Positions 15,597-24,259 of a DNA stretch of 64,000 nucleotides are shown piece by piece. Below the pieces are notes generated by a model. It was not told the DNA's origin. It was given only the letters and a program-made list of their open reading frames with translations, and did no database searches. This DNA comes from Candidatus Cloacimonadota bacterium (GTDB lineage: Bacteria; Cloacimonadota; Cloacimonadia; Cloacimonadales; Cloacimonadaceae). The position numbers and the translations under genes were made by a program. The stretch spans positions 4,032 through 68,031 of the forward strand of contig JALOBT010000009.1 of NCBI GenBank assembly GCA_023228125.1, in the 5' to 3' direction. How positions within the stretch are numbered: the first letter of the stretch is position 1; each line of letters starts with the position of its first letter.

Positions 15597-16655
15597 TCAG
15601 ATCTTTGCATCCTCATGAATGATGGCATTTAGCTCAGCTATGCTTGTTTCTGCATCGTAATTATAGCACACGTAATCCCGAAACAGGCTGATATTCTCTT
15701 CATCGATGAAATCCGCGATCGGAGTCATAGGCTGCAAATCCCGCAAGCGCCCCGTATAGATCATCCCATCAAAATTATCCTTGAGCCTGAAATCCGGATA
15801 TCCCAGAGAGTAAAAACTGTCATCCTTTAGCTCGCCCATAGGGCTGTCTTGCAGATCAAAGCCAAGCTCTTCGTAGTGAGGGCTTATCACCTGTTCGATA
15901 ATGCCGCCTGCGGGATGCAGAGCTTCCTGAGCAGCCCGTTTACCATCCCAGGGATCGTAAAAACAGATGTTAAAGAGCTTTTCACCATAGCGCTGCTGCA
16001 GATGATTGCCGAATCTTACCATTTCAAAACCGGTAAAGACCTTTTGATCTCCCTCCAGACGCCATGCGGGCTCCCGGTATTTGGTAAAAGCATGATGAGA
16101 GCCCATAATCCCCAGGATTTTAGTGTGGTTTGGCTCATAGTGCTCGCTGATGATATCCGCCCAATACCGCTCCCCACAGCCCTTCCAGATCACTGCCCTC
16201 TCCTCTGTGCTTGGATGGCGGTTTTCCCTCTGGCAGATCTGAGTATAAAGCTTCCAATTGATGGGATCATTCAGCCCCAGAATCCTGATTTTCTGCGAGG
16301 CTGGAAGCTCTTTATTCACAGACCACACCAGCCTGAACACATCCAGATACTCCTGATATCCCCAATAGGCCTCTTGCTTGATCATGATCTTTTTGGCCAG
16401 CGGCACATCAAAATCGCTTTTGTCCAGGAGTTCATCCACCAAGCCTTGATCTTCCCTTCTGGCAAACTCATAGGCTATAGTGCCGATGCCGTGTTCCGCC
16501 AGCCTGGGAATGAGTTTGTGATAAAGTGCCAATTGCTGCCCAACCCTGTGCATTTCACCCAGCAGGACGATGTCGTAGGGCTCAAATTTGGACAGCACAT
16601 AGTCCACAGGTGATTTCCCGTGCTTATTCAGATATTCCAAGAGGATTTCATGCAT
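15597..16655 (-). CDS. ChaN/erythromycin-esterase-like (Tiki-like fold) protein
   Basis: This 352-residue protein carries VLLGEMHRVGQQ near residue 30, GTIAYEFARREDQG near 77 and GIMGSHHAFTKY near 185. These are arranged as the His/Glu-containing motifs of the EreA/ChaN-like superfamily, which includes haem-binding ChaN, erythromycin esterases and Tiki-type metalloproteases. No signal peptide is seen, so it is probably cytoplasmic. It is encoded alone, convergent with fhs. A specific activity cannot be assigned, and the family call itself is by motif. Confidence 0.6.
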   Translation of the reverse strand: MHEILLEYLNKHGKSPVDYVLSKFEPYDIVLLGEMHRVGQQLALYHKLIPRLAEHGIGTIAYEFARREDQGLVDELLDKSDFDVPLAKKIMIKQEAYWGYQEYLDVFRLVWSVNKELPASQKIRILGLNDPINWKLYTQICQRENRHPSTEERAVIWKGCGERYWADIISEHYEPNHTKILGIMGSHHAFTKYREPAWRLEGDQKVFTGFEMVRFGNHLQQRYGEKLFNICFYDPWDGKRAAQEALHPAGGIIEQVISPHYEELGFDLQDSPMGELKDDSFYSLGYPDFRLKDNFDGMIYTGRLRDLQPMTPIADFIDEENISLFRDYVCYNYDAETSIAELNAIIHEDAKI

Positions 16656-16776
16656 AATCTATTCCTTGATTTGATTATTTTTATATACAGAGACATCATC
16701 AAGCAGATAGGGATCTGGTCAAGGGGAAAACGCGGGGCCTTTTGGACATCCTATTCCGCTGAGCTAAAGATAGAAC

Positions 16777-16805
16777 TTGCCTATCCTGCTGATATGACAT
16801 ATTAT
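16777..16805 (+). promoter_or_regulatory. Candidate sigma-70-type promoter for the 16938 gene
   Basis: TTGCCT at 16777-16782 and TATTAT at 16800-16805 with 17-bp spacing lie in the 282-base gap, about 130 bases upstream of the start codon. The rest of the gap shows nothing recognisable. Confidence 0.35.
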
Positions 16806-16937
16806 ATAATTATCAGTTGACTTTTATATAGCGTGCACTAACTTAAGGACGATTAGCTGTCTCAGCGCACAAGAGAGACTATGCCCTGACTATGCGCCGG
16901 CATTTGCCAAGCAAACAAATCGTGAAAAGAAGGAATG

Positions 16938-18209
16938 ATGCGAACTTACCATAAGCTTATCATTACGCTGATTCTGGTTCTGGGATTCAGCTTGTCAGGC
17001 CTTTATGCTCAGGATTATCCCCAGCTTTACTTTCTGACGGGATTTCATTGGTACAGCTTAGGAGGCGCTTTTAGCGGCCCGGACTGGTCTGAAAGCGAAA
17101 CGCAGACCTTCACTTCTTATTCCGTCAATCCCTTGAATATCCGCTCGATTCACGAAACCTACAGATTTGACGGTTCCATAGAATATATCCACACAGACAG
17201 CACTTATGCTTTTGACGGTGCCGTAGAATTAGAACAGGATTTCTTCACCCTGCGCTCTCCCCTCAGACTTTGGCGCTACGGCTCTTTCCCGCTTTACCGG
17301 ATCAGCAAGATCAGCTATGATGGCTACTATCTGGAAGATCGCCTGGCCTATAATCCTACCGGTACAGACTTCAGTATAAAAACCTGGCATACATACAACG
17401 AAAACAGGAAGCTGATCGGCAGCGTGTGGAAAACCTTAAATCCCCTCCAATTCACGAAAATAGAAGTGACTCTTGATGATTTGGAGCGCAGAATAGAGGA
17501 ATATCGCTATGTTTCCCCGGATTCGCTCACCTGGACACCAAACATGCGTATTGAGTATATCTATACTGACCAGCAATTTGCCCAAAGCCAGGACTTTGAA
17601 AAACATTACCTGTACATGCCGGATTACATCCTGCGTGAGGTACAAGGTTATATGCAGGGCACCCCGCCTTATCTGAATGACGACTATGCGCTCTCATATG
17701 TCATCGAGACGCATGCCAGCAATCAAGGAGAGTGGTATGAGCCGGAATATCACTGCATGAACCTGCAGTTTGACGGTGATGGTGTAAGCTTGGAATACTG
17801 CAATGGCATCTATTTCCTAAACTGGAACACCGCTGGACTGCTGACTTATATAGGTGCGGACTATGAAGGATCACCCGGCTACACCTTCACTTACAGCCAT
17901 ACCAGCGATGTCTCAAATAGCGATCAAGTAAATACTGCGGCCATCCCTCTGCTGGTGTATCCCAATCCTGTGCGGGACCAGAGCTCGCTGGAGTATTCCC
18001 TCTCCAAAGCCAGTCCTATGCAGATCAGTACCTATAATATCAAAGGCCAACTGGTGAAAAAGGAATCCTATCCGGCGATGACCCAAAAAGGTAGTTTGAA
18101 CTGGATTGCAAGTGATAAACAGGGTAAAGCTCTGCCCAATGGAATCTATCTGATCCGAATGCAGGCTGAGGGTGAGGTCTTCACAGCAAGGGTGATGGTG
18201 GTGAAATAG
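16938..18209 (+). CDS. Secreted T9SS-sorted protein of unknown function
   Basis: The 423-residue product has a signal peptide (RTYHKLIITLILVLGFSLSGLYAQ). The body is rich in Y, D and S, with repeated strand-like segments (IHETYRFDGSIEYIHTDSTY, ISYDGYYLEDRLAYN, RIEYIYTDQQFAQS) resembling YD/RHS-like or beta-sheet secreted repeats; no enzymatic motif is visible. The C-terminus has LLVYPNPVRDQSSLEY and ends GIYLIRMQAEG...ARVMVVK, a T9SS sorting domain. ATG 16938 gives better spacing to AAGGA than the adjacent ATG at 16935. Confidence 0.8.
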   Translation: MRTYHKLIITLILVLGFSLSGLYAQDYPQLYFLTGFHWYSLGGAFSGPDWSESETQTFTSYSVNPLNIRSIHETYRFDGSIEYIHTDSTYAFDGAVELEQDFFTLRSPLRLWRYGSFPLYRISKISYDGYYLEDRLAYNPTGTDFSIKTWHTYNENRKLIGSVWKTLNPLQFTKIEVTLDDLERRIEEYRYVSPDSLTWTPNMRIEYIYTDQQFAQSQDFEKHYLYMPDYILREVQGYMQGTPPYLNDDYALSYVIETHASNQGEWYEPEYHCMNLQFDGDGVSLEYCNGIYFLNWNTAGLLTYIGADYEGSPGYTFTYSHTSDVSNSDQVNTAAIPLLVYPNPVRDQSSLEYSLSKASPMQISTYNIKGQLVKKESYPAMTQKGSLNWIASDKQGKALPNGIYLIRMQAEGEVFTARVMVVK

Positions 18210-18328
18210 AGCTATTGGCAAGCAAGGATATAATACATTTTAGTCAATACTCAAACGGCTCTAATAAACAAGGTGCGAGATGCAACACCTTCTCGAACCG
18301 TTGATTATGGTCCAAAGCAACAAATCGA

Positions 18329-18358
18329 TTGACAAATATTATGTTCTGATAGTAATGG
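18329..18358 (+). promoter_or_regulatory. Candidate promoter of the darTG operon
   Basis: TTGACA at 18329-18334 is followed by TAATGG at 18353-18358 (18-bp spacing), 26 bases before the darT start. The -10 is only a fair match. Confidence 0.35.
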
Positions 18359-18383
18359 GATGATCAAGGTATAGGAGAGAATG

Positions 18384-18977
18384 ATGAGTTTCAAAGGTGA
18401 GTTGTTTTACATAACGCATCTGGATAATATCCCATCCATCATGCGTAGTGGGATCCTTAGCCATAATGAGGCTGAGAGGGTAAACCATCACTCAGTTGCC
18501 CTGCAAGATGTCCAAGATAAAAGGGCGATTAAAAAAATACCCAAGGGCAGAGTCTTGCATGACTATGTTAATTTGTATTTTAACCCTAGAAATCCCATGA
18601 TGTACAAGCTTTTTAAACTACATATGATTAGTAATTTATGCGTTTTATCCGTGCATCCAAATATACTTAAAGTTCAAGATGCAGTGGTATCAGACCAGAA
18701 TGCTGCGAGAAATTTAGTTAGGTTTTATGATCCCAAAGTTGATTTTGATAAACTTGATTTTGAAAACATTTATCTAAGGGACTGGAATGTTCCTGATCGG
18801 CACGAATATGATAGATTAAAAGGCATCGTGTGCGCGGAAACACTGATACCTGATAAGATGAGTTTTGACCATATCAATTCCGCTTACGTAGTAGATGACA
18901 GTGTGTCGTGCAAACTCAGTAATATGGGATTCAATCGACCAATAATAATAGAACCAGATATGTTTTTCAGAGGATAA
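18384..18977 (+). CDS. darT: DarT-type ssDNA thymidine ADP-ribosyltransferase toxin
   Basis: This roughly 197-residue DUF4433/DarT protein is a PARP-like toxin that ADP-ribosylates thymidine bases in single-stranded DNA. Features typical of the family are FYITHLDNIPSIMRSGIL at the N-terminus, an Arg near residue 47 (DKRAIKK), HDYVNLYFNPRNPMM, and the catalytic-Glu region GIVCAETLIPDKM with Glu near 152. ATG 18384 is preferred over the adjacent 18381 because of spacing from AGGAG at 18373-18377. The antitoxin gene starts 4 bases after the stop. Confidence 0.9.
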   Translation: MSFKGELFYITHLDNIPSIMRSGILSHNEAERVNHHSVALQDVQDKRAIKKIPKGRVLHDYVNLYFNPRNPMMYKLFKLHMISNLCVLSVHPNILKVQDAVVSDQNAARNLVRFYDPKVDFDKLDFENIYLRDWNVPDRHEYDRLKGIVCAETLIPDKMSFDHINSAYVVDDSVSCKLSNMGFNRPIIIEPDMFFRG

Positions 18978-18981
18978 GATA

Positions 18982-20133
18982 ATGATAGAAGTATTAATCG
19001 GTGATCTTTTTGCCAGCAAGATGCAAACCAAGGTGAATACAGTAAATTGCGTAGGCATCATGGGAAAGGGGATTGCCCAGCAGTTCAAAAAGCAATATCC
19101 TGAAATGTTTGAGGATTATGTGGACAGGTGTAAGTCTAAGGAAGTGGAAGAAGGGATCCCCTATCTTTTTAGGGACTTATTTGGAAACATGATACTTAAT
19201 TTCCCCACCAAGGGGCATTGGAAGAACCTGACCAACATGCAGAAAGTAAGTACTGGACTGGACTATTTTATTCAGCATTATAAAGAGTGGGGCATAAAGT
19301 CCATAGCCTTCCCTCCTCTGGGTTGTGGCAATGGTGGACTTACTTGGGAACAAATAGGCCCCTTGATGTATCAGAAGCTATCATCCCTAGACATCCCCAT
19401 AGAGATTTATGCACCCTGGGGAACCCCAGAAGAGCAACTGACCCCAGAGTTTTTACAAAGTACTCCTGATACAGATATCAGGGCAAAAAGGATAAGCGAT
19501 GAGATACCCTCTGGATGGTTTGCTATTCTTGAGATAGTATATAGGCTGGAACGTCTCAAGTACTCCCTCAGCATCGGCTCCACCGTGTTTCAAAAGATCT
19601 GCTACATTGCGACTTTATCTGGCCTGCAGACTGGTTTCACCTTCAAGAAAGGCCAGTATGGCCCATTTTCTGCGGATATACAAAAAGCTTATCTCATCCT
19701 TGGTCGCGAAAATCTGATCAAAGTGGAGAACGTTCAAAACCACCAACAAGTTTCAACAGGAGACAAGTACCAGACATCTCGCGACAGCATCTTAAAAAAG
19801 ATACACTGCCATGAGGACGAAATCCAGCGCATAGTGGATCTGTTCAGCAGGATAAACAGTGCCGTCCAAGCAGAAGAGATTGGGACAATTTTATACGCCC
19901 TTGATGAGTTAAGCGCTGATAACAAAGACTTAGTATCGGAAATATCCTTTTATGATTATGTCCTGTCCTGGAAAAAACAATGGTCAACAGACGAAAAGCA
20001 CTTATCCGTAGCCAATACTATCAGAGAATTAGCTGCAATGAATTGGATACGCTTGGATTATAGCGCTGAGCTACCTGTGGAAAATGAGGGCGATCAGTTT
20101 GACGAATCCATCCAGTCAAATCCCCTGTTTTAA
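18982..20133 (+). CDS. darG: DarG macrodomain antitoxin (DNA ADP-ribosylglycohydrolase)
   Basis: This 383-residue protein has an N-terminal macrodomain (1-155): VLIGDLFASK, VNTVNCVGIMGKGIAQQFK, the catalytic-Lys region NFPTKGHWK (Lys77) and FPPLGCGNGGLTW. In DarG this domain removes ADP-ribose from DNA. The C-terminal region (about 165-383), with FQKICYIATLSGLQTGFTFKKGQYGPFS, matches the extra domain of full-length DarG antitoxins, which is thought to hold DarT directly. The pair is complete, with no frameshift. No terminator follows; a degenerate repeat lies at 20132-20240. Confidence 0.9.
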   Translation: MIEVLIGDLFASKMQTKVNTVNCVGIMGKGIAQQFKKQYPEMFEDYVDRCKSKEVEEGIPYLFRDLFGNMILNFPTKGHWKNLTNMQKVSTGLDYFIQHYKEWGIKSIAFPPLGCGNGGLTWEQIGPLMYQKLSSLDIPIEIYAPWGTPEEQLTPEFLQSTPDTDIRAKRISDEIPSGWFAILEIVYRLERLKYSLSIGSTVFQKICYIATLSGLQTGFTFKKGQYGPFSADIQKAYLILGRENLIKVENVQNHQQVSTGDKYQTSRDSILKKIHCHEDEIQRIVDLFSRINSAVQAEEIGTILYALDELSADNKDLVSEISFYDYVLSWKKQWSTDEKHLSVANTIRELAAMNWIRLDYSAELPVENEGDQFDESIQSNPLF

Positions 20134-20240
20134 CTCTCATTTTTGGATTACTAATAGTTGATAGCCTGCTTGGAAGTTAAAAAGATAAAGGACAATTTGA
20201 AGCTTAGCTGCCAGATCAAAAATGAAAGTCAAAACAGTCC
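20132..20240. repeat. Degenerate ~107-bp intergenic repeat, copy 1
   Basis: Starting at AACTCTCA, this aligns with 40663-40772 with many conserved blocks (TTTTGGAT, AAAGAT.AAG, AGCTT.GC.GCCAGATCAAAAA, CAAAACAG). Part of it (TTTTGGATTACTAATAG, 20141-20157) also occurs at 58281-58297. Confidence 0.5.
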
Positions 20241-20247
20241 CGCGGCT

Positions 20248-21276
20248 TTACAGCTCTCGCATCCTCTGAATCATCTTCACCAAAGCCTTTTCATGCCTGT
20301 TCACAATGCGCTTAACCATCTTATTCGAAGGATGGATAATGCTTTTCCCTTCTTTATTAATACCGCCAATCTCAATCAACATTGCCGGCACTTCCAGGCT
20401 ATGATAGAAGAAATTGCGGGCATTTCCCACCTTGGAAGTGCTGTTTTTGTGAAGTGTGTAAGTGCCTGGCAGATAATCCCGCGGCACATTTTGCGCATAG
20501 AACTCAGCCAGGTCTTGCAGAGCCAGAAAGTCCTCCTTGGGCTCATCCACAGCTGGTAGGAAGATCGTCTCATTTAGGGCTCCGGTGCGGGAAGAATGAT
20601 AGAAGATAGCCAAGTCGAAAGAGACTTTACGTCCCAGAGCGATGATGGCCTGAATCTCCTTTTCCGAAGCGGGCTGCGGGCCTTTGTAAAAGGGGCTGAG
20701 ATGGTCAGTTGCGATATCAATATCCCAAAATACGGGATAATTGCGGTTCAGATCCACGCCGTCGGTGCGCAGATCAAGTTTGCCATTGCCATCGGTATCA
20801 CGGTTGTTTTTACGTTTGGTTCGGGTCAGATTGGCACTCACCACACGCCAGCCTTCCGGATTCAGGCTGGGCACGATCCAAAGCTTGAATTCGTTCAGCA
20901 GCTCGTGCACCTGGGCCTCTTTATGATAGCGTTCACTCAGGCTTTCAAAGAGTTGAAAGGCCAAGGCCACACCCAGGACTTCGTCGCCATGATGCTGGCC
21001 GATAATCAGGATATTGCGCTGCCCTTTGCCCAATTCGATAGCGTGGATGGGTAGATTTTCCGTTGCAGTGAAGCCGATAATGCGATGCACCAGGAGTCCG
21101 GGGTGGCGCGCTGCCAGCTCGTTCATTTTGGGCACCAAGTCCTGGGGAGCAGGATAAGCCGAGGCCAGCGGATACTCATTCACCCCCTGATAGGCGCAGG
21201 AGGCCAGCAGAATCAGGGCAAAAAGGGGGATTCCTGAGCAGCAGAGCTTCAGCATAATGGCGCAAAACTCACTCAT
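20248..21276 (-). CDS. M14-family zinc carboxypeptidase, predicted lipoprotein
   Basis: The start at 21276 (GGGAGG upstream, overlapping the recX end by 8 bases) gives 342 residues with a lipoprotein signal (FALILLASCAYQG, lipobox Cys). Zinc and active-site motifs follow: QHHGDEVLG (HxxE), SLNPEGWRV, GVDLNRNYP, FYHSSRTG with the third zinc-ligand His, and the catalytic Glu in AMLIEIGG. It probably trims peptides in the periplasm or at the outer membrane, for example peptidoglycan stem peptides or dietary peptides; the substrate is not determined. The longer upstream frame overlaps recX and is not coding. Confidence 0.87.
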   Translation of the reverse strand: MSEFCAIMLKLCCSGIPLFALILLASCAYQGVNEYPLASAYPAPQDLVPKMNELAARHPGLLVHRIIGFTATENLPIHAIELGKGQRNILIIGQHHGDEVLGVALAFQLFESLSERYHKEAQVHELLNEFKLWIVPSLNPEGWRVVSANLTRTKRKNNRDTDGNGKLDLRTDGVDLNRNYPVFWDIDIATDHLSPFYKGPQPASEKEIQAIIALGRKVSFDLAIFYHSSRTGALNETIFLPAVDEPKEDFLALQDLAEFYAQNVPRDYLPGTYTLHKNSTSKVGNARNFFYHSLEVPAMLIEIGGINKEGKSIIHPSNKMVKRIVNRHEKALVKMIQRMREL

Positions 21277-21880
21277 CTGGACCCTCCCAGGCCTGAGCAA
21301 TCTCATCCAGAGAAAAGCCTTTGCGGAACAGCGAGGCATAAACCTTTTCTTTGGCCTTCCAGGGCTCTTGGGCGCGGTGTTTATAGAGCAGTTTTTGGAT
21401 CTGCTCACGTAAAAGCTGCCGATTTTGCTCAGGGTCTTGAAGTTCTTGCAGGATGGGCTCATAAAGCGCGGGGGGAATACGCTGTTCATAAAGCTTCTCG
21501 GTGATGGCGCGCGCGCTCTTCCCTCTTTCAAAGAGGCTGCGGATCAGGATTTCGGCAAAGCGAGCATCATCCAGATAGCCTTTCTCTTTGCAGAGCTCGA
21601 TGCACCGGTCTATGATGCTTTTGTGATAATCCTTGCGCCCCAGAAAGAGGCGGCATTGGTGTTCGCTGTGTTCGGCCTTGGCCAGATATTCCGTGATCTG
21701 CCACCAGGCCTTTTTTTCCAGCTCTGAGATCAGGTGCTGGGACTGGGTCTCGGAAATATCCAGCTCAGAAGAAAAGGGATGTAATCTTTGGAGGGTTCTG
21801 AGGCTCAGAACCCCCCAAATTTCGTCATCCAGGCTTAGATAAGCCGAACGTTCACTCTTCTTCCAGTACTTCAGTTTCAT
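21269..21880 (-). CDS. recX: RecX family regulator of RecA
   Basis: This 203-residue, all-helical RecX protein limits RecA filament growth. It shows LGRKDYHKSIIDRCIELCKEKGYLDDARFAEILIRS and ARAITEKLYEQRIP, the tandem three-helix repeats of the family, with SLFRKGFSLDEI near the end. It overlaps the recA 3' end by 29 bases and the carboxypeptidase start by 8, so the three are translationally linked. Confidence 0.9.
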   Translation of the reverse strand: MKLKYWKKSERSAYLSLDDEIWGVLSLRTLQRLHPFSSELDISETQSQHLISELEKKAWWQITEYLAKAEHSEHQCRLFLGRKDYHKSIIDRCIELCKEKGYLDDARFAEILIRSLFERGKSARAITEKLYEQRIPPALYEPILQELQDPEQNRQLLREQIQKLLYKHRAQEPWKAKEKVYASLFRKGFSLDEIAQAWEGPDE

Positions 21881-22907
21881 CGTGTACTGGTGGATCGGTG
21901 AATTCTGCCGGCGTCACTTTGATACGTAGCTTTTCTTCTATTTCTATCTTCAGTTTGGGGTTGTCAAGAAGATACTGTTTGGTCTTTTCTGCACCTTGCC
22001 CCAGCTTTTCATCGTTATAGGCATACCAGGAGCCGCTTTTCTTGACTATATCGTGCTGAACCGCCATGTCCAGAATGATATCCAGATGCGAGATTCCCTG
22101 TCCGAAGATGATGGGGAATTCCACATTTTTGAAGGGCGGAGCAAATTTGTTTTTCACCACTTTGACTTTGGTGCGAGCTCCGATGATCTGATTATCGGCT
22201 CCAGCGTCTTTGATGGCACCGCCATAGCGGATTTCCAGACGCAGGGAGGAGTAGAATTTCAGTGCCACTCCACCGGTGGTAGTCTCGGGATTCACAAAGG
22301 CCGGCGCACCGATCTTGATTCTGGTCTGATTGATAAAGACCACCGAGGTATTGCTTTTGGCCACTATAGCCGTCAGCTTGCGCAAGGCCTGGCTCATGAG
22401 GCGGGCTTGCAGGCCCACATGGCTATCCCCCATATTGCCTTCGATTTCCTGTCTGGGCACCAGGGCGGCCACGGAATCTATGATGATCAGATCCACGGCA
22501 GAGCTGCGCACCAGGGTCTCGGTAACTTCCAGGGCTTGCTCTCCTCCATCCGGTTGGGAAAGCAGCATGTTATCCGTCTGCACACCAAGGCGTTTGGCAT
22601 AGGAGACGTCCAGCGCATGCTCGGCATCCACAAAGGCTACGGTGCCGCCCAATTTCTGACACTCGGCTGCGATATGCAGAGAGAGGGTGGTCTTGCCACT
22701 GGCTTCAGCGCCGTAAATTTCGATGATTCTGCCTCTGGGAATGCCACCAATGCCCAAAGCGATATCCAGATTAAAAGCTCCGGTGGGAATTACTTCCACA
22801 GCTTGGATGGGCTTGTCGCCGAGGCGCATCAAGGTGCCCACGCCAAATCTTTTCTCCAGTTGAGACATTGCAGTCTTCAGGGCTGCAGTTTTGTTCTTAT
22901 CCAGCAT
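21852..22907 (-). CDS. recA: Recombinase A
   Basis: This 351-residue RecA performs strand exchange and supports the SOS response. Visible are the Walker A GAEASGKTTL (a variant of GPESSGKTTL), VAFVDAEHALD, the L1 region GDSHVGLQARLMSQALRKL, the L2 region FINQTRIKIGAPAFVNPETTTGG, ALKFYSSLRLEIR, and a short acidic C-terminus. It starts at ATG overlapping the thpR stop by one base. No SOS box was recognised. Confidence 0.97.
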   Translation of the reverse strand: MLDKNKTAALKTAMSQLEKRFGVGTLMRLGDKPIQAVEVIPTGAFNLDIALGIGGIPRGRIIEIYGAEASGKTTLSLHIAAECQKLGGTVAFVDAEHALDVSYAKRLGVQTDNMLLSQPDGGEQALEVTETLVRSSAVDLIIIDSVAALVPRQEIEGNMGDSHVGLQARLMSQALRKLTAIVAKSNTSVVFINQTRIKIGAPAFVNPETTTGGVALKFYSSLRLEIRYGGAIKDAGADNQIIGARTKVKVVKNKFAPPFKNVEFPIIFGQGISHLDIILDMAVQHDIVKKSGSWYAYNDEKLGQGAEKTKQYLLDNPKLKIEIEEKLRIKVTPAEFTDPPVHDETEVLEEE

Positions 22908-23470
22908 TATACCTCCGTATATTTTAGATTATATTGTTCGATGATATCGTATTTGGGACCCTCAGGGCGCAGAATGCTGCGGTACAAGGCGAGGGTATCC
23001 CAATAAGTTTCTTCAGTTTTAAGTGTCTGAGCCAGGACGGTGCGTTCAAATTCCGGACTTTGCGGGGCTTTGATCCGCCCCAGGGTCACATGCAGTTTCA
23101 GCTTCTTGGCATCAGCATCTATGCCGAGCTGGCGCATACCGCTCAGCAATTGGCGATTCAGCAGAGAAAGATCCTTTTCATCGCCACTGAGCGCAAGCCA
23201 GATCAAGCGGGGCGAGCGAGAGGGAAAAAGGGTGATGCCTTCAGCTTTTAATTTCGTGGCCTTTAGCTCGGAAGCGTGGACTAAGACCAGCTCTTTTATG
23301 GCATCTACCTGATGCTCTGCTACTTCGCCGATGAAATTCACCGTAAGATGTAAGTTCTCAGCAGGCACCCAATTAATGCCCCTGTGCTTGATGCTTTGCA
23401 AAGTCTTTAGCGCGCGGACCATCTCGGCTCGCAAGGAAAGAGGTGGTTGTAAGGCGACAAATAGACGCAT
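22907..23470 (-). CDS. thpR: RNA 2',3'-cyclic phosphodiesterase (2H family)
   Basis: This 187-residue LigT/ThpR-like protein has the two HxTx motifs of the 2H phosphoesterase family, HLTV in LHLTVNFIGE near residue 46 and HVTL in LHVTLGRIK near 128. Family members open 2',3'-cyclic phosphates on RNA. It lies one base from recA and overlaps its upstream neighbour by one base, placing it in the recA operon. Confidence 0.9.
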   Translation of the reverse strand: MRLFVALQPPLSLRAEMVRALKTLQSIKHRGINWVPAENLHLTVNFIGEVAEHQVDAIKELVLVHASELKATKLKAEGITLFPSRSPRLIWLALSGDEKDLSLLNRQLLSGMRQLGIDADAKKLKLHVTLGRIKAPQSPEFERTVLAQTLKTEETYWDTLALYRSILRPEGPKYDIIEQYNLKYTEV

Positions 23471-23952
23471 CAGCGCTTGTATCCGATATCCAGGAGGAAT
23501 CTTTTGCGATGAGTGATATCTGTATCCAGCTCCACACCTTTGGGAGAAAAGCCATCGATCACGCCCAATATGCCACGTCCCTGCTGGGTTTCGGCCAGGA
23601 TCACCTGCACGGGATTGGATGTAGCGCAGAAGATCTGAACCACTTCGCGGCAGGCCTTTACCGCTGGCAAAACATTGATCGGGAAAGCATCTCTCATCAC
23701 GATGATGAAGCTATGTCCCGCCCCGAGCGTGCGCATGTTTTCCACCGCAATCTCGATTAGAACAGTGTCTGTGCCATCTTTGCGGATCAAGCAGGGGCCG
23801 GAAGCCTCGCAAAAGGCCAAGCCGAATTTGATGCCGGGAACACTATTGATCATGGCCTCATAGAGGTCTTCCACAGTCTTGATAAAGTGGCTCTGGCCCA
23901 GAATGATATTGCAATCTTCGGGAAAGTTTAGTCGCAGGGTTTTTAATTCCAT
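23470..23952 (-). CDS. Adenosine-specific kinase family protein (PF04008)
   Basis: The 160-residue product begins MELKTLRLNFPEDCNIILGQ with GAGG upstream, preferred over an extension from 23976. It contains GIKFGLAFCEASGPCLIRKDGTD, GAGHSFIIVMRDAFPINVLPAVK, ATSNPVQVILAETQQGRGILGVIDG, all characteristic of the small adenosine-specific kinase family known mostly from archaea and anaerobes. Its in vivo role is unclear. It is first in the operon with thpR, recA, recX and the carboxypeptidase. Confidence 0.88.
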   Translation of the reverse strand: MELKTLRLNFPEDCNIILGQSHFIKTVEDLYEAMINSVPGIKFGLAFCEASGPCLIRKDGTDTVLIEIAVENMRTLGAGHSFIIVMRDAFPINVLPAVKACREVVQIFCATSNPVQVILAETQQGRGILGVIDGFSPKGVELDTDITHRKRFLLDIGYKR

Positions 23953-23984
23953 CTGATACCTCGTCTGGCATTTCATGTTAATCC

Positions 23985-24013
23985 ATGAGAAATAAATATG
24001 GCTGGGATGTCAA
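23985..24013 (-). promoter_or_regulatory. Candidate promoter of the recA operon
   Basis: On the minus strand TTGACA (24008-24013) and TCTCAT (23985-23990) are 17 bp apart, about 33 bases before the first start codon. The remaining gap up to 24259 shows no recognisable gene. Confidence 0.4.
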
Positions 24014-24259
24014 GCAAAATGTCTGAATGAGACGGGGGCTCAAAGATTGATGCAAATTCGGTATTGTGGATAAACCAGCATTCTTGTCTAATCGCAGCGA
24101 AAGGGTGCGGTTTTGATTATATGGGAACCTCAGACAGAAATCCCTCTGACCAGATACATTTGAAGTCCTGTAGGAATGATATTTTAGATATGATACCGGC
24201 AGCCCAATGCCACGCCCCATTGTTATACGTAATAAAGGAATATTTTGAGCAGCTCTCTT

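Noticed and set aside
20248..21531. 427-codon version of the carboxypeptidase
   Set aside because: The first 85 residues overlap recX in another frame and lack secretion features; the 21276 start gives a ribosome-binding site and a lipoprotein signal.
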